Source of the DNA: Alphaproteobacteria bacterium
GTDB taxonomy: Bacteria > Myxococcota_A > UBA796 > GCA-2862545
Reading direction: 5' to 3'
DNA: 64,000 nucleotides
NCBI GenBank assembly: GCA_020632955.1
Contig: JACKEO010000002.1
Location: forward strand, 1 to 64,000
A program made the position numbers and the translations under genes. Below the pieces are notes generated by a model that saw only the letters and a program-made list of their open reading frames with translations, was not told where the DNA came from and ran no database searches. Positions 7,359 to 17,455 of the stretch are shown piece after piece (the first letter of the stretch is position 1; each line of letters begins with the position of its first letter).

Positions 7359-10300
7359 CCTCCTTCACGCTGCTCGCCGCGCTGGGTGCGTGCACCCCGC
7401 CCGACGCAGACGACAAGGACACGGCCGGCACGGACGTCGACACCGACGCGGTGCGCGACACCGCCGACACCGAGGACAGCGACGCCGGCGACAGCGCCGA
7501 CACGGCCGACAGTGGCGACTCCGGCACGGTCGGCGACAGCGGGGACTCCGGCGACTCCGGCGACTCCGGCGATTCGGGCGACTCCGGGGACTCGGGCGAC
7601 AGCGGCGACTCCGGCGCCGTCGGGGACTCCGGGGACTCGGGCGACAGCGGCGACTCCGGAGACAGCGGCACCGTCGGCGATTCCGGGGACAGCGGCGACT
7701 CGGGCGACTCCGGGAACTCCGGCGACTCCGGCGACCTGGCGATTCGGGCAGCGGCGACTCCGGCACCATCGGCGGGGACTCGGGCGACAGCGGCGGGGAC
7801 TCCGGACTCCGGCGACTCCGGAACTCCGACTCGGCACCAGTCGGCGGCAGCCGGGCGACCGGGGACAGCGGCGACTCAGCGGCACCGTCGGCGACTCGGC
7901 GACTCCGGCACCGTCGGGACTCGGGCGACTCCGGAGACAGCGGGGACAGCGGGGACAGCGGCGACTCCGGCGACTCCGGCGACAGCGGCACCGTCGGCGA
8001 CTCCGGCGACTCCGGCGACTCCGGCACCGTCGGTGATTCGGGCGACTCCGGGGACTCGGGCGACAGCGGCGACTCCGGCGACAGCGGCGACTCCGGCGAC
8101 AGCGGGGACACCGGCGACAGCGGCACCGTCGGCGACTCCGGCAACTCGGGCGACTCCGGCGACAGCGGCGACTCCGCCATCGCCTGCGACGACAGCCAGG
8201 ACACCGGCGCCCCCCTCTCGGCCGGGCTGCTGGAGGGCGGCGAGGGCGGCTCCTTCGTCCTGCGCCTCGACGCCGACAGCGACCCCACCGACACCCTGCT
8301 GGTGGATCTCCCCGACGGCTGCACGCTGCTCGTGGACCGGTCCGCCTCCGGTGCGCTCGGCGTGCTGGAGCTCGCGGGCGAGGACGGCTCGACGGCCAGC
8401 GTCCCCGCTGCCGCCGGTGGCCTCCAGCGCGTCGCCTTCCCTGCCGTGGCCAGCAGCGGGGACGAGGCCACGATCACGCTCACCTTCCACGCCGACGACG
8501 CCACGGTGTGCCAGGACGAGGACGTCGACCTGTTCGCCGCCTGCACGCCCTTCGACCTCTGCCCGGTGGACGAGGGCGACGCCGTCGAGGACACGCTCCC
8601 CGTCCCGGCCACCGCGCTGGCGCAGGAGGGCGACGAGGTGACCTTCGTCGGGCACGTGGGCACCACGGCCCAGGCGGACGGCACGGTGGACCTCGACGCG
8701 CGGGATCGCGGCTTCGTCACGGTGCCCGCCGGCTGCGCCGCGCGGGTGGAGGCCGCCTCCGACCCCTTCCCCTTCGCGCCGCGGGTCTTCGTCCAGCAGG
8801 TGGACCCCACCACCGGGGCGACGATCGGCGACGAGCTGGCCGGCGAGGGCCTGGCCGACGGTGCCTGGCTGGTGTTCGACAACCTCGAGGGCGTCGTGCC
8901 CGTGACCCTGCGCACCGAGGCGCGGGCACAGACCGAGGCCGAGCCCCAGTGTCGCGCGGTGGACACCACCGTCAGCCTGGACTGCACCTGCGGCTTCTTC
9001 GACGACCCGCGGGGCGACAACGACCTCGAGGCACCGGTCGCGCTGGGCACCTTCGCCACCTCCACCACGCTCACGCTCCCCGACGTGCAGATCCAGGCCG
9101 ACACCGACCCGGAGGACGCCTTCCGCCTCACCCTGGCGCCGGGGTGCACCCTCGACGGCACGTGGACGCGGACGTCCGGCACGGGCACCGCGGTGAGCCT
9201 GGTGATCGACGTGGCGTCGGGATCCGCGATCGACGTGAGCACCTTCGCCAGCGCCAGCCTCACCCTCCCCACGATGAGCGCCGGCGACGAGGCCCTCGAG
9301 ATCGACCTGGCCATCGGGGGCGGCAACGACCTGGCCTGCGGCGCCTTCGACCTGGACCTCGAGATCAGCTGCCCCGTCCCGCTCACGGTGGACGAGCTGG
9401 TGCCCGGGGATCTGGTGATCAACGAGTACGTCAGCGGCCTGCCGCCGAACTGCGGCACGAACAACGCGATGTTCGTGGAGCTGCGGAACCTCTCCACCCT
9501 GCCGATCGATCTCGCCGGCCTCCGCATCACCGAGCGGGACGGCACGAACACGCTGTCGAGCGCGATCCTGTACCCGGGGGGCCTGTACCTGCTGGCCCGC
9601 GACGCCGCCGGCCACACCGCCTGCTACGGCACCGAGCGCGACGCGCGGCTGGTGCCCTACATCCACGCCGGCGACTTCGTGCGCATCGGGAACGTCCACG
9701 GCCTGCTCGACGAGATCGGCACGGGCGTCTACGGCAACCGTCTCTTCAACGGCAGCGCCACGGCCTGGCAGCGCGACCCCGACGCACCCGACCAGTGGTG
9801 CAAGGCCACCACCGTGTCGGCCAGCGGGGCGCCCGCCTCGCCCGGCACGCCGAACGACCCCTGCGCCGACGACGGCCTCGACTGGCAGGATGCCGACGCC
9901 GACGGCTGCCTCGACGACGTCTTCGACCGCGACGGCGACGACGGGGACGCCGACGGCTACCGCGTGGGCTTGCCGGACGACACCCTGGAGGTGCGCGCGC
10001 CCGGGCTGCTGCTCGGCGGCACCGACACCTACAGCTTCCTGGTGCCCACGGGCTGTCTCCTCGACACGGTCGTGATGCCCGAGTTCGCCACGCGCGTCGA
10101 CCTGGTCCTCGCCGGCCACGAGGGCGCCTCCACCACGGGGACGGGCGGCGAAGCCATCGACGGCAGCGTCGTGAACGTCACCGGCACCGACCGCGTCGCC
10201 ACGCTCTCCGTGGCCCTCGACGCTGGCGAGAGCCTCCTGCCCGTGTGCGGCACCTACGAGATCGGGGCCGACCTCCTGTGCGTCTCGGTGACGACCTGCC

Positions 10301-13300
10301 CGCCAGAGGTGGACGACGACGTGGTCGAGACCGGCGTGCGCAGCCGCCTCGGCGGCAGCTTCTCGTCGGGCCAGGTGGCGGTGGGCACCACCGACGACGG
10401 CCGGGAGGAGCTGGTCTTCGGTCTCGACCTGCCCGACGGCTGCACCTTCGAGGGCCGCGTCGACACCCTGCTCGGCACCCTCGACGCGCCCGACATCTTC
10501 CTGCGCGAGGCAGGGAGCGACGCGTCGGTCTTCGACCTGATGCCGCAGCAGGGCTTGGCGGCCTTCGACAACACGTCCGGAGCCGATCTCGACGCCGAGC
10601 TCGTGGTCGCCCTGGACACCGGCGACCTCGACGGCGACGCCTGCCTGCCCCTGTCGGTGGCCTTCTCGGTCACCTGCCCCTTCGTGGACGCCGACGCCGA
10701 CACCTGCACCGACGACCTCTACGAGCCGAGCACCACCGCCTCCCCCACCGAGCTCGAGGTGGGCGTCGACGCGCCCTTCGCGGCCGACGACCTCATCTTC
10801 GTGACCGGCGTGCCGGACGTCTACGCGGTGGAGGTGCCCGGCAGCTGCACCCTCGAGGCCCGGGTGGACGCCCTGCCGGCGAGCGGCAGCCACGCCCTGG
10901 GCCTGGGCTGGTCCGGGGGCGCGCTCGCGTCCACGAGCGGCAGCAGCGGGCCCCTCGTCGACACCCTCGCGAACATCACGGCGAGCCCGCGCACCGCCCT
11001 CGTGGAGGTGGCCACCACGCAGGCCACCTGCGGCACCTACGACCTCGACCTGTCGCTGAGCTGCGCCGACGGTCCCGTGTGCGTGGACGATCCCCACGAG
11101 GGCGACGACCCCGTGGAGGTCACCCTCGAGGGCGACGGCGTGGTGCTGGAGCAGGTCGGCGGCCAGGCCTCCACGGTCGACAGCGACCGGTGGGCGCTCA
11201 CCACGCCGAGCGCCTGCAGCTTCGTCTACGAGCTGTCGGTGCCAGCCGGGCAGCCCAGCGTGATCCTGCAGCCCGAGGGCTGGGGCGGCGCGCCCGTCAC
11301 CGTCACCGGAGGGAACAGCCTCGCCGTGAGCGTGAGCACGGCGAGCGCCGGCGTCGTGGGCACCACGGTGGTGGGCACCTCCGAGACCTGCGGCAGCTAC
11401 GACCAGCGCCTGCGCATGCAGTGCGCGGCCACCTGCGTCGCCGATGCCCTCGACGCCACGCACGACCTGGGCCTGGGCGGCGGCACCAGCCAGGTGAGCC
11501 ACACGGGCCTCAACGTGGGCGGCGGCACGGGCGACGACACCTACCCGGTGACCGTGCCCGCCGGGTGCACGCTGTCGGCCACGGTCACCCCCACAGACGC
11601 GGGCGACACGCTGCAGGCCGTGTTCATCGACGACCGCTCCGGCGGCGAGCCGCCCTTCGTGGGCACCCCCGTCACCGACGCCGCCACGCGTACCTGGACG
11701 AACGGCACCGGGGGCGACGCCACCGTGGACCTCACGCTGCGGGAGTCGGCCATCCAGTGCAGCGAGTACGACCTGGTGGCCTCGCTCTCCTGCCCCGGCG
11801 ACTCCGGGGACTCGGGCGACTCCGGGAACACGGGCGACTCCGGGGACTCCGGCACCGGCGGCGCCTCCCTGCCCTTCCTGCTCGACTTCGAGGAGGCGCC
11901 CGGCGCCACCTACACGGCCTCCCTGGACGCCGGCAGCGGCGGCAACGCCTTCTGGACGCGCGCCACCGACCTGTCCAGCAAGGACATCAGCGGGTTCACG
12001 GGCACGTTCTGGGCTGGCGCCGACCTCGACGGGGTCCCGGGCTCCGCCTCGGCCGAGCAGACGATCACCACGGCCGACATCGACCTCGGCACCGCCACCG
12101 ACCTCACCCTGTCGATCCGCATCGCCGCCGAGACCGGCGCGGCGGCCAACCGCGGGAGCTACGACGCCGAGGACCACGTGTACGTGCAGCTGAGCAAGGA
12201 CGGCGGCGGCACCTGGCTCACGGCCCTGCGCTTCGAGGCGGTGTGCGAGGTGGGCGACACCACCGACCACGCGCTCGCCTGGGACGCCGACGGAGACGGG
12301 TGCGGCGACGTGGTGCTGCAGCGGGGTGGGGCGGTGTTCAGCGTGGACCTGCCCCCCCTGGGCGTGAGCAGCGTGCAGCTCCGCGTGATCGCCCGCCTCG
12401 ACGAGGCCGCCGAGATCGTGGGCTTCGACGAGCTCGCGCTGGTGGAGCAGGGCAGCGGCGACTCCGGCGACTCCGGCGACTCCGGCGACTCCGGCGACTC
12501 CGGCGACTCCGGCGACTCCGGCGACTCCGGCGACTCCGGCGACTCCGGCGACTCCGGCATCGCCATGCCCGGCAAGCAGGTGGGTCGCGCCTGCACGGTG
12601 ACCGTGGGCCAGCTCCCGGCCACCTCGAGCTACGCCGAGTCCACCACCGCCGACGACCGCCTCGTCACCGCCAACGGCATCCCGGACCACGCGGTGGGGC
12701 CCTTCCCCAACCCGGGGAACCCCAACACCATCGCGGCCCAGTCCTACAGCTGGCGCGTGGACGTCGACCCGGTGCCCGCGCAGGTCACCACGCCCCTCGC
12801 GAAGACCTTCGGCTTCGCGCCGAACGGTGTGCCCTACGACCCCTTCGCCGCCGAGTGGTACCAGGACGATCCGCAGAGCGGGTGGCGGTACGAGCCGCTG
12901 GGCGTGGGCATCGACCTGGGCGTGGACTGCAACTACGCCCACGTGCAGCCGGGCGGCATCTACCACTACCACGGCCTGCCGGAGGTCTTCGTCACCCGCG
13001 ACGCCGGCGGCGACATGATCTTCGTGGGCTACGCGGCCGACGGCTTCCCCGTGTACGCACGCTACGGCTACACCGACCCGGACGACGACCAGAGCGGCCT
13101 CGTCGAGCTCCTGCCCAGCTACACCCTCCGCAGCGGCACGCGCCCGGACGGCCCCGGCGGCGCCTACGACGGCTCCTTCGTGGAGGACTACGTCTACGTG
13201 GAGGGGCTGGGCGACCTCGATGCCTGCAACGGCCGCACCGGCGCCACGCCCGACCACGGCACCACCTACCACTACGTGCTGACCGACCTCTACCCCTTCG

Positions 13301-13623
13301 TCCCGCGCTGCTTCCGCGGCACGCCGGACGCCAGCGTGTCGGGCGTGGGCGGCGACAGCGGCGACAGCGGCGACTCCGGACCCGGAGGCGACTCCGGCGA
13401 CAGCGGGTCGGGCCCGGTCTCCTGCACCACCCTGGGTTCCGAGGCGGAGTGCGTGGACGCCTGCCCGCCGGATGCGGTCGGCTGCGAGTGCGCGACCACC
13501 CCGCAGGGCAACACCTGCCTGTCGACCTGCAGCCTGGCCGAGGACTGCCCGCTCACCCCCACCGGGGGGTCGCAGAACTGCGCGATGGGCGTGTGCCGTC
13601 CCCAGCCTCCCGGACCGAACTGA
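7340..13623 (+). CDS. Giant mosaic surface lipoprotein: GDS repeats, lamin-tail and YHYH domains (apparent frameshifts)
   Basis: GTG at 7340 follows GGAG and gives a lipoprotein signal with lipobox LGAC (Cys18) and an Asp/Thr-rich linker. Then come Gly-Asp-Ser repeats to ~8180; three beta-rich modules each with a 'P-x-GC-L' strand and a closing Cys pair; a lamin-tail domain (GDLVINEYVSG at ~9410); an Asp-rich thrombospondin-3-like loop (~9890-9960); five more Cys modules; a jelly-roll-like domain (~11870-12440); eleven perfect GDS units; a YHYH domain (GIYHYHGLP near 12960); and a Cys-rich tail. The total of 6284 nt is not a multiple of three. The repeat pattern moves between frames around 7737, 7805, 7830, 7875, 7895 and 7920, so the gene is intact only if those small indels are sequencing errors or are bypassed. 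Probably cell-surface adhesion or calcium-dependent; role inferred. Confidence 0.75.
7511..8176 (+). repeat. Imperfect 9-bp (Gly-Asp-Ser) tandem repeat with frame changes
   Basis: About 660 bp of 9-bp units of the form GG(C/G)GA(C/T)(TCC/AGC/TCG), occasionally spaced by GGCACCGTC (Gly-Thr-Val). Correct translation is Gly-Asp-Ser; the other plus frames read as Arg-Arg-Leu and Ala-Thr-Pro repeats, so open frames survive any indel. Units from 7511 to ~7737 read GDS in one frame and those from ~7920 to 8176 in another, with a patchwork of short in-frame pieces between. Confidence 0.85.
12457..12555 (+). repeat. Eleven perfect GGCGACTCC units
   Basis: Eleven exact consecutive copies of the 9-mer GGCGACTCC encode (GDS)11 as a linker between the jelly-roll-like domain and the YHYH domain of the giant lipoprotein. 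Unlike the first tract, this one has no sequence divergence, which suggests recent expansion by slippage or recombination. Confidence 0.95.
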
Positions 13624-13635
13624 TCGGGCGGGAGG

Positions 13636-14022
13636 TCACCCCTCCGGCGGCTGCCAGAGCTCGACGCGGTTGCCCTCGGGGTCCATCACCCACCCGAAGG
13701 CGCCGAACTCGCTCCGCTCGACCCGCTCGTCCACGTCGCAGCCCGCGGCGCGCAGCTGGGCGAGCATCGCGTCGAGGTCGTCCACGCGGAAGTTCACCAT
13801 GAAGGAGGCCGTGGACGGCGCGAAGTAGGTGGTGTCCTCCTTGAACGGGCTCCAGATGGTGGACGCCGGGGCGCTCCCGGTGTCGTGGTCGCGCCAGGTG
13901 AAGGCGCACCCGCCCCAGGTGGGATCGACGTCCACACCGAGGTGGTCGCGGTACCAGGCCCCGAGGGCGGCCGGATCGCGTGCCTTGAAGAAGATGCCGC
14001 CGATGCCTCGTACGCGTTCCAT
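13636..14022 (-). CDS. VOC (glyoxalase-like) family protein
   Basis: This 128-residue protein opens RVRGIGGIFFKARDPAALGA with the paired WYRDHLGV helix, and ends WVMDPEGNRVELWQP, the standard beginning and end of a vicinal-oxygen-chelate domain with the metal-ligand Glu in 'VELW'. It is the second VOC gene in the window and is only distantly similar to the one at 6078. Substrate is unknown. ATG at 14022 follows GGAGG. It converges on the giant lipoprotein gene 12 bp away and diverges from the PII-like gene. Confidence 0.88.
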   Translation of the reverse strand: MERVRGIGGIFFKARDPAALGAWYRDHLGVDVDPTWGGCAFTWRDHDTGSAPASTIWSPFKEDTTYFAPSTASFMVNFRVDDLDAMLAQLRAAGCDVDERVERSEFGAFGWVMDPEGNRVELWQPPEG

Positions 14023-14044
14023 GCCCTGCCTCCTCGAAGGGTGT

Positions 14045-14131
14045 CGGACCATCCTGCCACGCCGCGCGGGGTGCGCGCGATCCTGCGTCCGAGACGGGTG
14101 TTCCGTCGCAGTGCACCTGGAGTATGGTCCG
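14045..14131. promoter_or_regulatory. Divergent intergenic region with 8-bp inverted repeat
   Basis: In the 122 bp between the VOC and PII-like genes, CGGACCAT (14045-14052) is repeated inverted as ATGGTCCG (14124-14131). Each half lies about 15-25 bp from one of the two divergent start codons. This could be a pair of half-sites for one regulator of both genes, but an 8-bp match over this span may be chance. Confidence 0.25.
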
Positions 14132-14144
14132 CCCGGGAGGTGAC

Positions 14145-14480
14145 ATGGCGGACGCACCACTGCACCTGGTCACGGTCGTCGTGCAGCGCAAGGCGGGGAA
14201 GAAGGTCCTGGACGCGGCCATCGCCGCGGGTGCCACGGGCGCCACCTTCTTCTACGGCCAGGGCACGGGCGTGCGGCAGAAGCTGGGCTTCCTCGGCGCC
14301 TTCATCGACGCCGAGAAGCAGGTCATCCAGGTGGTGGCGGCCCCCGCGCTGGCCCGGGAGGTCCTCGCGGCCGTGGTGAAGGCCGGCGACCTCGAGAAGC
14401 CCGGGTCCGGCTTCGCCTTCGTGCAGGAGGTGATCGAGGCGGTGGGCTTCCTCAACCCGCCCGCCTCCGACGCCGGCTGA
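14145..14480 (+). CDS. PII-family (GlnB-like) signalling protein
   Basis: This 111-residue protein has the PII fold pattern: an opening strand (LHLVTVVVQRKAGKKVLDAA), a GATGATFFYGQGTG segment like the start of the T-loop in PII and PII-like proteins, a second ferredoxin-like strand-helix (KQVIQVVAAPALAREVLAAV), and a C-terminal helix. PII proteins are trimers that bind nucleotides or other small ligands and control transporters or enzymes. The conserved T-loop tyrosine used for uridylylation in GlnB cannot be placed. ATG at 14145 has GGGAGG upstream. The membrane protein starts two bases after its stop, as in operons where a PII-like protein controls a transporter. Confidence 0.75.
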   Translation: MADAPLHLVTVVVQRKAGKKVLDAAIAAGATGATFFYGQGTGVRQKLGFLGAFIDAEKQVIQVVAAPALAREVLAAVVKAGDLEKPGSGFAFVQEVIEAVGFLNPPASDAG

Positions 14481-14482
14481 CG

Positions 14483-15166
14483 ATGCCGCTCCTCCGCGTC
14501 GCCCTGCTCGCCACGCTCCTCGTGTTCGTGCTGTACGGACGCGAGACGATGTCCGCCTTCGTCCCGAGCGGCGACAGCGAGGTGTCGGCCGCGATCGACC
14601 GCAGCTCGGGCGGCGGCGACGTGGGGGCGGCGGCCCGCATGCTCGGCAAGCACGCCGCGGCCATGGCCGAGGCGTCGATGGCGGTCAAGGAGCTCTCCGA
14701 CCCCGACCACGCCGTGGAGGTGGCCACCGACCGCTGGGGCGGCCTGCTCGACAGCTACGCCGAGGTGCGCGCGCTGGGCCTCGCCGTCCTCGTGGGGCTG
14801 CCGCTCGTGTGGATCCTGCTGGGCTTCGGCGCGGCCTACGCCTCCTTCGCCTTCGTGGCACGCAAGCTCGGCGAGGGCGGGGTGGCCATCGCGCGCGGGT
14901 GGCTGGGCCTCGTGTCCACCGCCGCGCCGCTGCTCACGGTGATCACGGGCGACCTGATCTGGCCCTCGCTCCCCGCCGAGTGGGTGCTGGTGCCCGCCGT
15001 GTGGGTGGTGGCGAGCGCCGCCATGCAGCGCGTGGTCGACGAGAACGCGCCGGCGTGGAACGCCACCATCCTCGCGCTGTGCGGCACGGTGGCGGGCATG
15101 GCCGCCTCCCTGGTGCTCTTCCAGCTCGACCCCCTCGGCGTGCAGGCCACGGTCGCGAGCTGGTGA
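14483..15166 (+). CDS. Five-helix membrane protein coupled to the PII-like gene
   Basis: This 227-residue protein has an N-terminal membrane segment (LRVALLATLLVFVLYG), a ~70-residue Ala-rich helical stretch (GAAARMLGKHAAAMAEASMA), then four hydrophobic segments (GLAVLVGLPLVWILLGFGAA; TAAPLLTVITGDLIW; WVLVPAVWVVASAAM; ILALCGTVAGMAASLVLF). I do not recognise the family. Its start lies directly behind the stop of the PII-like gene, so the two are very likely co-translated. The obvious hypothesis is that the PII-like protein binds and controls this membrane protein, with the Ala-rich helical region as a possible contact. Confidence 0.65.
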   Translation: MPLLRVALLATLLVFVLYGRETMSAFVPSGDSEVSAAIDRSSGGGDVGAAARMLGKHAAAMAEASMAVKELSDPDHAVEVATDRWGGLLDSYAEVRALGLAVLVGLPLVWILLGFGAAYASFAFVARKLGEGGVAIARGWLGLVSTAAPLLTVITGDLIWPSLPAEWVLVPAVWVVASAAMQRVVDENAPAWNATILALCGTVAGMAASLVLFQLDPLGVQATVASW

Positions 15167-15222
15167 GGCCGCGCGTGCGAAGTACCCGGATGCGTTAGGT
15201 TCTCCGCCGCGACGGAGCCACC

Positions 15223-15618
15223 ATGACGCCAGACACCCGCGACCTGATCCTCGATCGCCTCGCCCGCATCCGCGACACGATCGACCGCCTCGCCGACACC
15301 GTGCGGGGCGCGCCGGCGCCCTCGCCTGCGTCCGCACCGCCGATCTCTGCACCGGCGGCCCCCGCGCAGGCCGCTGCACCGGCGGCCCCCGCCCCGGCTC
15401 CGCCCGCGGCGCCCATCCCCCGCGACCAGCTCACGATCGGTCCCGACGAGGCCGCTGGGATCCTCGGCGTGGTGCGCCAGACCATCGACCGCCGGCTCAA
15501 GGCGGGCCTCACCACCGGGCCGGGCGCGCCGGTCGACATCAGCGGCGGCACGAAGCGCTCCCGCTGGCGCTGGGCGTCTGCCGACGACGTGCGCACCTGG
15601 TGGAGCCACGCCGGCTAG
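15223..15618 (+). CDS. Excisionase/MerR-like winged-helix DNA-binding protein
   Basis: This 131-residue protein has three parts: an N-terminal amphipathic helix (RDLILDRLARIRDTIDRLAD), a ~45-residue Ala/Pro linker, and a C-terminal DNA-binding module with DEAAGILGVVRQTIDRRLKA as the helix-turn-helix and GTKRSRWRWASADDVRTWW as the wing plus final helix. That order matches small excisionase/helix-turn-helix type 17 domains that read a binding site as an operator. The helix may dimerise. The start is an ATG at 15223. The target is unknown; it stands alone between the membrane protein and the convergent RNase J gene. Confidence 0.65.
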   Translation: MTPDTRDLILDRLARIRDTIDRLADTVRGAPAPSPASAPPISAPAAPAQAAAPAAPAPAPPAAPIPRDQLTIGPDEAAGILGVVRQTIDRRLKAGLTTGPGAPVDISGGTKRSRWRWASADDVRTWWSHAG

Positions 15619-15624
15619 CCGGCG

Positions 15625-16953
15625 TCAGCGTCGGCGCTGCATCGCCTCGCGAGGGATGCGGCCCGCCGGCACCGTGCCCACCTGCCGCACCGGGCCCGGC
15701 CCCAGGTGCAGCACGTCGCCGTTGCGCACCTGCGTGGCCTCCAGGCCCAGGGCGCGCGCCCAGTCGGCGTGCGCCTCGAGGTGGCGCGGCGTGCCGTGCA
15801 CCGGCACCACCACGGCCGGCCGCAGCGCGGCGTACAGCGCTGCGAGCTCGTCGCGACAGGGGTGCCCCGAGGCGTGCACGGCGGGATCGTCGAGCTCGTG
15901 CACCACCTCGATCCGCTGGGCCTCGAAGGCGCGGTGCAGGCGCTCGATCTCCTCCTCGTTCCCGGGGATCACCTTCGAGCTGAAGATGACCGTGTCGCCC
16001 TCCTCCAGCACCGCGTCGGGGTGGCCTCCGTGGGCGAGCCTGTAGAGGGTGCTCCCCGGCTCGGCCTGCGTGCCCGTGCACAGCATGAGCACCCGCTCGC
16101 GGGGCAGCAGCCGCGCCTCCCGCGGGGAGACCGGATCGGGCACCGTGCGCAGGTACCCGGCCTCGCGGGCCGCCTGGAGCATGCGGTGCAGCGAGCGCCC
16201 CACCACCACGGTGCTGCGCTCGTGCTCCTGGGCCAGCCGGAGCAGGGCGGCCATGCGCGCGATGTTGCTGCTGAAGACGCCCACGGCGACGCGACCGGTG
16301 CGCGCGGCGATGAGCTCGCGCAGCCGCTCCTCCACCGTGCCCTCGCTGGCCGACCATCCCCCGCGCGTGGCGTTCGTGGAGTCGCTGATGCAGACCTGCA
16401 CGCCCTCCGCGCCCACGAGCTCGAGGGTGGCGAGATCGCTCAGGGGGCCCAGCCCCGGGCGGGGATCGAGCTTGAAGTCGCCGGTGTGGAAGACCGTGGT
16501 GCCGCCGGCCCGGAGGACGAGGCCCACCATCTCCACGGTGGAGTGCGTGAGGCCCACGAACTCCACGTCGAACGGCCCCACGTCGAAGCGATCGCCGGGG
16601 AGGCGCTCGTGGATCTCCACGCGGTGCACCAGGCCGCTCTCGCGCAGCCGACCGCGCAGCACGGCCGCGGCGAAGGGCGTGCACCAGATGGGGCAGCGCA
16701 GCCGCGGCCACAGGTCGGCCACCGCGCCCAGGTGGTCCATGTGGACGTGCGTGATCACCAGGCCCGCCACGGCGTCGGGCTGCTGCGCCAGGAAGGCGGG
16801 GTCGGGCAGCCACACCTTGGTGTCGCCGGGGCCGATGGCCTCGAAGCCGATGCCGCAGTCCACGACGAGCCACCGCCCGTCGTGCCCGTAGACGTTGAGG
16901 TTCATCCCGATCTCGTTGGATCCGCCGAGCGGGACGAAGGTGAGCGCGCTCAC
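15625..16953 (-). CDS. rnj: Ribonuclease J-type metallo-beta-lactamase/beta-CASP nuclease
   Basis: This 442-residue protein opens LTFVPLGGSNEIGMN, the characteristic RNase J beginning. It carries the dimetal motif H-x-H-x-D-H (HVHMDH at 69-74), HSTVE further on, HTGDFKLD, and a beta-CASP region with CTGTQAEPGS and ASGHPCRDEL followed by PVHGTPRHL. It lacks the ~100-residue C-terminal domain of Bacillus RNase J1, so it is a short form. Family members cut and 5'-degrade RNA. GTG at 16953 overlaps the YaiI stop in GTGA, so the two are translationally coupled. MBL hydrolases of other types are less likely given the opening and beta-CASP motifs. Confidence 0.85.
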   Translation of the reverse strand: MSALTFVPLGGSNEIGMNLNVYGHDGRWLVVDCGIGFEAIGPGDTKVWLPDPAFLAQQPDAVAGLVITHVHMDHLGAVADLWPRLRCPIWCTPFAAAVLRGRLRESGLVHRVEIHERLPGDRFDVGPFDVEFVGLTHSTVEMVGLVLRAGGTTVFHTGDFKLDPRPGLGPLSDLATLELVGAEGVQVCISDSTNATRGGWSASEGTVEERLRELIAARTGRVAVGVFSSNIARMAALLRLAQEHERSTVVVGRSLHRMLQAAREAGYLRTVPDPVSPREARLLPRERVLMLCTGTQAEPGSTLYRLAHGGHPDAVLEEGDTVIFSSKVIPGNEEEIERLHRAFEAQRIEVVHELDDPAVHASGHPCRDELAALYAALRPAVVVPVHGTPRHLEAHADWARALGLEATQVRNGDVLHLGPGPVRQVGTVPAGRIPREAMQRRR

Positions 16954-17405
16954 GACGCCTTCCCCGCGGCGGCCAGCCACCGGTCGAAGGCGGCGGCGAA
17001 GGCCCGCTTGACCTTGTCGTCGAAGGGCGGCGGCCCGCCCGTGGTCATGCCCATGGCCCGCGCCTCGGTGAGGGTGTCGCGCATCGACAGCCGCTCGCGG
17101 ATGTTCGCCTCGGTGAAGGTCTCGCCCCGCGGGCTGATCGCCGTGCCGCCCTTGGCCACCACGTCGGCGGCCAGCGGCAGGTCCTGGGTGATCACCAGGT
17201 CCCCAGGCTCCAGGCGCTCGACGATGCGGTCGTCGGCGGCGTCGAGCGCGCCCGACACCACCTCGGAGGTGATCCAGCGCAGCGACGGCGTCTGCAGGGG
17301 CTTGTTCGCCACGAGGGTGACCGGCAGCTGGCGCTTGCGGGAGGCGCGGAACACGATCTCCCGCACGGCGACGGGGCAGGCGTCGGCGTCGATCCAGATC
17401 CGCAC
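16950..17405 (-). CDS. YaiI/YqxD (DUF188) family protein
   Basis: This 151-residue protein matches the DUF188 family from end to end: opening IWIDADACPV, middle GDLVITQDLPLAADVVAKGG, SPRGETFTEANIRERLSMRD, and closing DDKVKRAFAAAFDRWL. The conserved aspartates in DADACP and TQDLPLA suggest a PIN-like metal nuclease fold, though the activity is not established. Length is that of the family. GTG at 17405 has GGAGG in front. It overlaps the RNase J start, an arrangement that hints at a shared role in RNA metabolism. Confidence 0.92.
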   Translation of the reverse strand: MRIWIDADACPVAVREIVFRASRKRQLPVTLVANKPLQTPSLRWITSEVVSGALDAADDRIVERLEPGDLVITQDLPLAADVVAKGGTAISPRGETFTEANIRERLSMRDTLTEARAMGMTTGGPPPFDDKVKRAFAAAFDRWLAAAGKAS

Positions 17406-17455
17406 GCGGCCTCCGGGGTGGGTGGCGCACGTAGCCCGGCGGGGACGGTGGCGGA

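Noticed and set aside
7876..13272. 1798-codon minus-strand open frame opposite the giant lipoprotein
   Set aside because: Val/Gly/Ala/His-rich shadow of the GDS/Cys-module gene; no domains, no start signal.
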